DNA of 58,580 nt from SIG603 sp044432645 (lineage in GTDB: Bacteria > Bacillota > Clostridia > Oscillospirales > Acutalibacteraceae): assembly GCA_044432645.1 (NCBI GenBank), contig JAWXUM010000013.1, positions 1 to 58,580 of the forward strand, in the 5' to 3' direction. Positions 58,504-58,580 of the stretch are shown here, piece by piece (position 1 is the stretch's first letter; every line of letters starts with the position of its first letter). Under the pieces are notes generated by a model that did no database searches, was not told the DNA's origin, and saw only the letters and a program-made list of their open reading frames with translations. The position numbers were made by a program, and so were the translations under genes.

Positions 58504-58580
58504 AATACCACAAATTACAGAAATAAAAATACTGTTGCAGGATAAAACGACCTTGTGGTCGCAGACACATCGGACGGCAG
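58475..58580 (+). CDS. Start of a further ORF, cut by the window edge
   Basis: An open frame from ATG 58475 overlaps the end of the ATPase gene by 29 bases and runs off the window (begins MSTQNPKWHKIPQITEIKIL). No clear ribosome binding site is visible, so coupling or chance are both possible. In RepA-type modules a primase or replication protein often follows, but these 35 residues do not show one. Confidence 0.35.
   Translation, partial: MSTQNPKWHKIPQITEIKILLQDKTTLWSQTHRTA

Overview
The window is low-GC DNA from a strictly or mostly anaerobic, fermentative Gram-positive bacterium, most likely a gut-type member of the Clostridia (Bacillota). The main clues are: consensus sigma-A promoters and AGGAGG-type ribosome binding sites; a T-box ahead of alaS; RNase M5; formate-tetrahydrofolate ligase; a pyruvate formate-lyase locus with radical SAM activase and formate channel; CwlD-type amidase; and small families (DUF6873, DUF6809, DUF6076) that I associate with Clostridia. 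No species can be named from the sequence alone.

Layout. 0-2.7 kb (minus): start of an unknown gene, an AraC-type regulator, a CAT-anticodon tRNA and a RodA/FtsW protein. 2.8-6.7 kb (plus): housekeeping operon fhs-tsaE-tsaB-rpiB-upp. 6.8-8.9 kb: two-component system. 9-10.7 kb (minus): sulfatase. 10.9-12.4 kb: Mrp/Nbp35 ATPase and a GNAT acetyltransferase. 12.4-21.6 kb (minus): rnmV-holA-comEC-apt-HIT-alaS, with a T-box leader before alaS, then a class B penicillin-binding protein. 21.7-30 kb (plus): a self-contained mannitol-type phosphotransferase island (EIIA, PfkB kinase, zinc dehydrogenase, HPr, Enzyme I, EIICB, PRD activator). 30-37.7 kb (plus): tiny ORF, pcrA, mazF without mazE, cwlD, radA, a DUF6873-like protein, htrA. 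37.9-41 kb: a 1065-residue protein of unknown function. 41-45.2 kb (minus): formate channel, PFL activase, and a pyruvate formate-lyase that is encoded in pieces. 45.4-48.8 kb: DUF188 protein and two divergent sulfatases. 48.9-49.3 kb: tRNA-Ala(GGC) preceded by a 111-bp-period array of broken tRNA-like units. 49.3-58.6 kb: accessory DNA with zinc-ribbon proteins, a UvrD helicase fused to a Jag_N-like domain, small DUF6809-type genes with terminators inside or overlapping them, iteron-like repeats, a DUF6076 protein, and a RepA-like ATPase that probably belongs to an integrated mobile element running off the right edge.

The most striking item is the pyruvate formate-lyase. Its 691-residue core has the active-site Cys-Cys pair but stops just before the glycyl-radical domain. 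That domain is a separate 79-residue gene carrying the RVSGYAV radical loop. Between the two lies a 64-residue gene whose first half resembles the first half of the radical domain (matching L..L.D...G..H.NV.V) but has a CxxCxxxC cysteine cluster where the radical loop would be. This suggests a two- or three-component glycyl radical enzyme with an unexplained small partner. It is followed by a terminator, the activase and a formate channel, so pyruvate cleavage, activation and formate export sit together. Secondary items are the Jag_N-UvrD fusion, the tRNA-Ala repeat array (whose GGC anticodon matches the GCC specifier I infer in the alaS T-box), the private PTS module, and a likely ATT start codon on tsaB.
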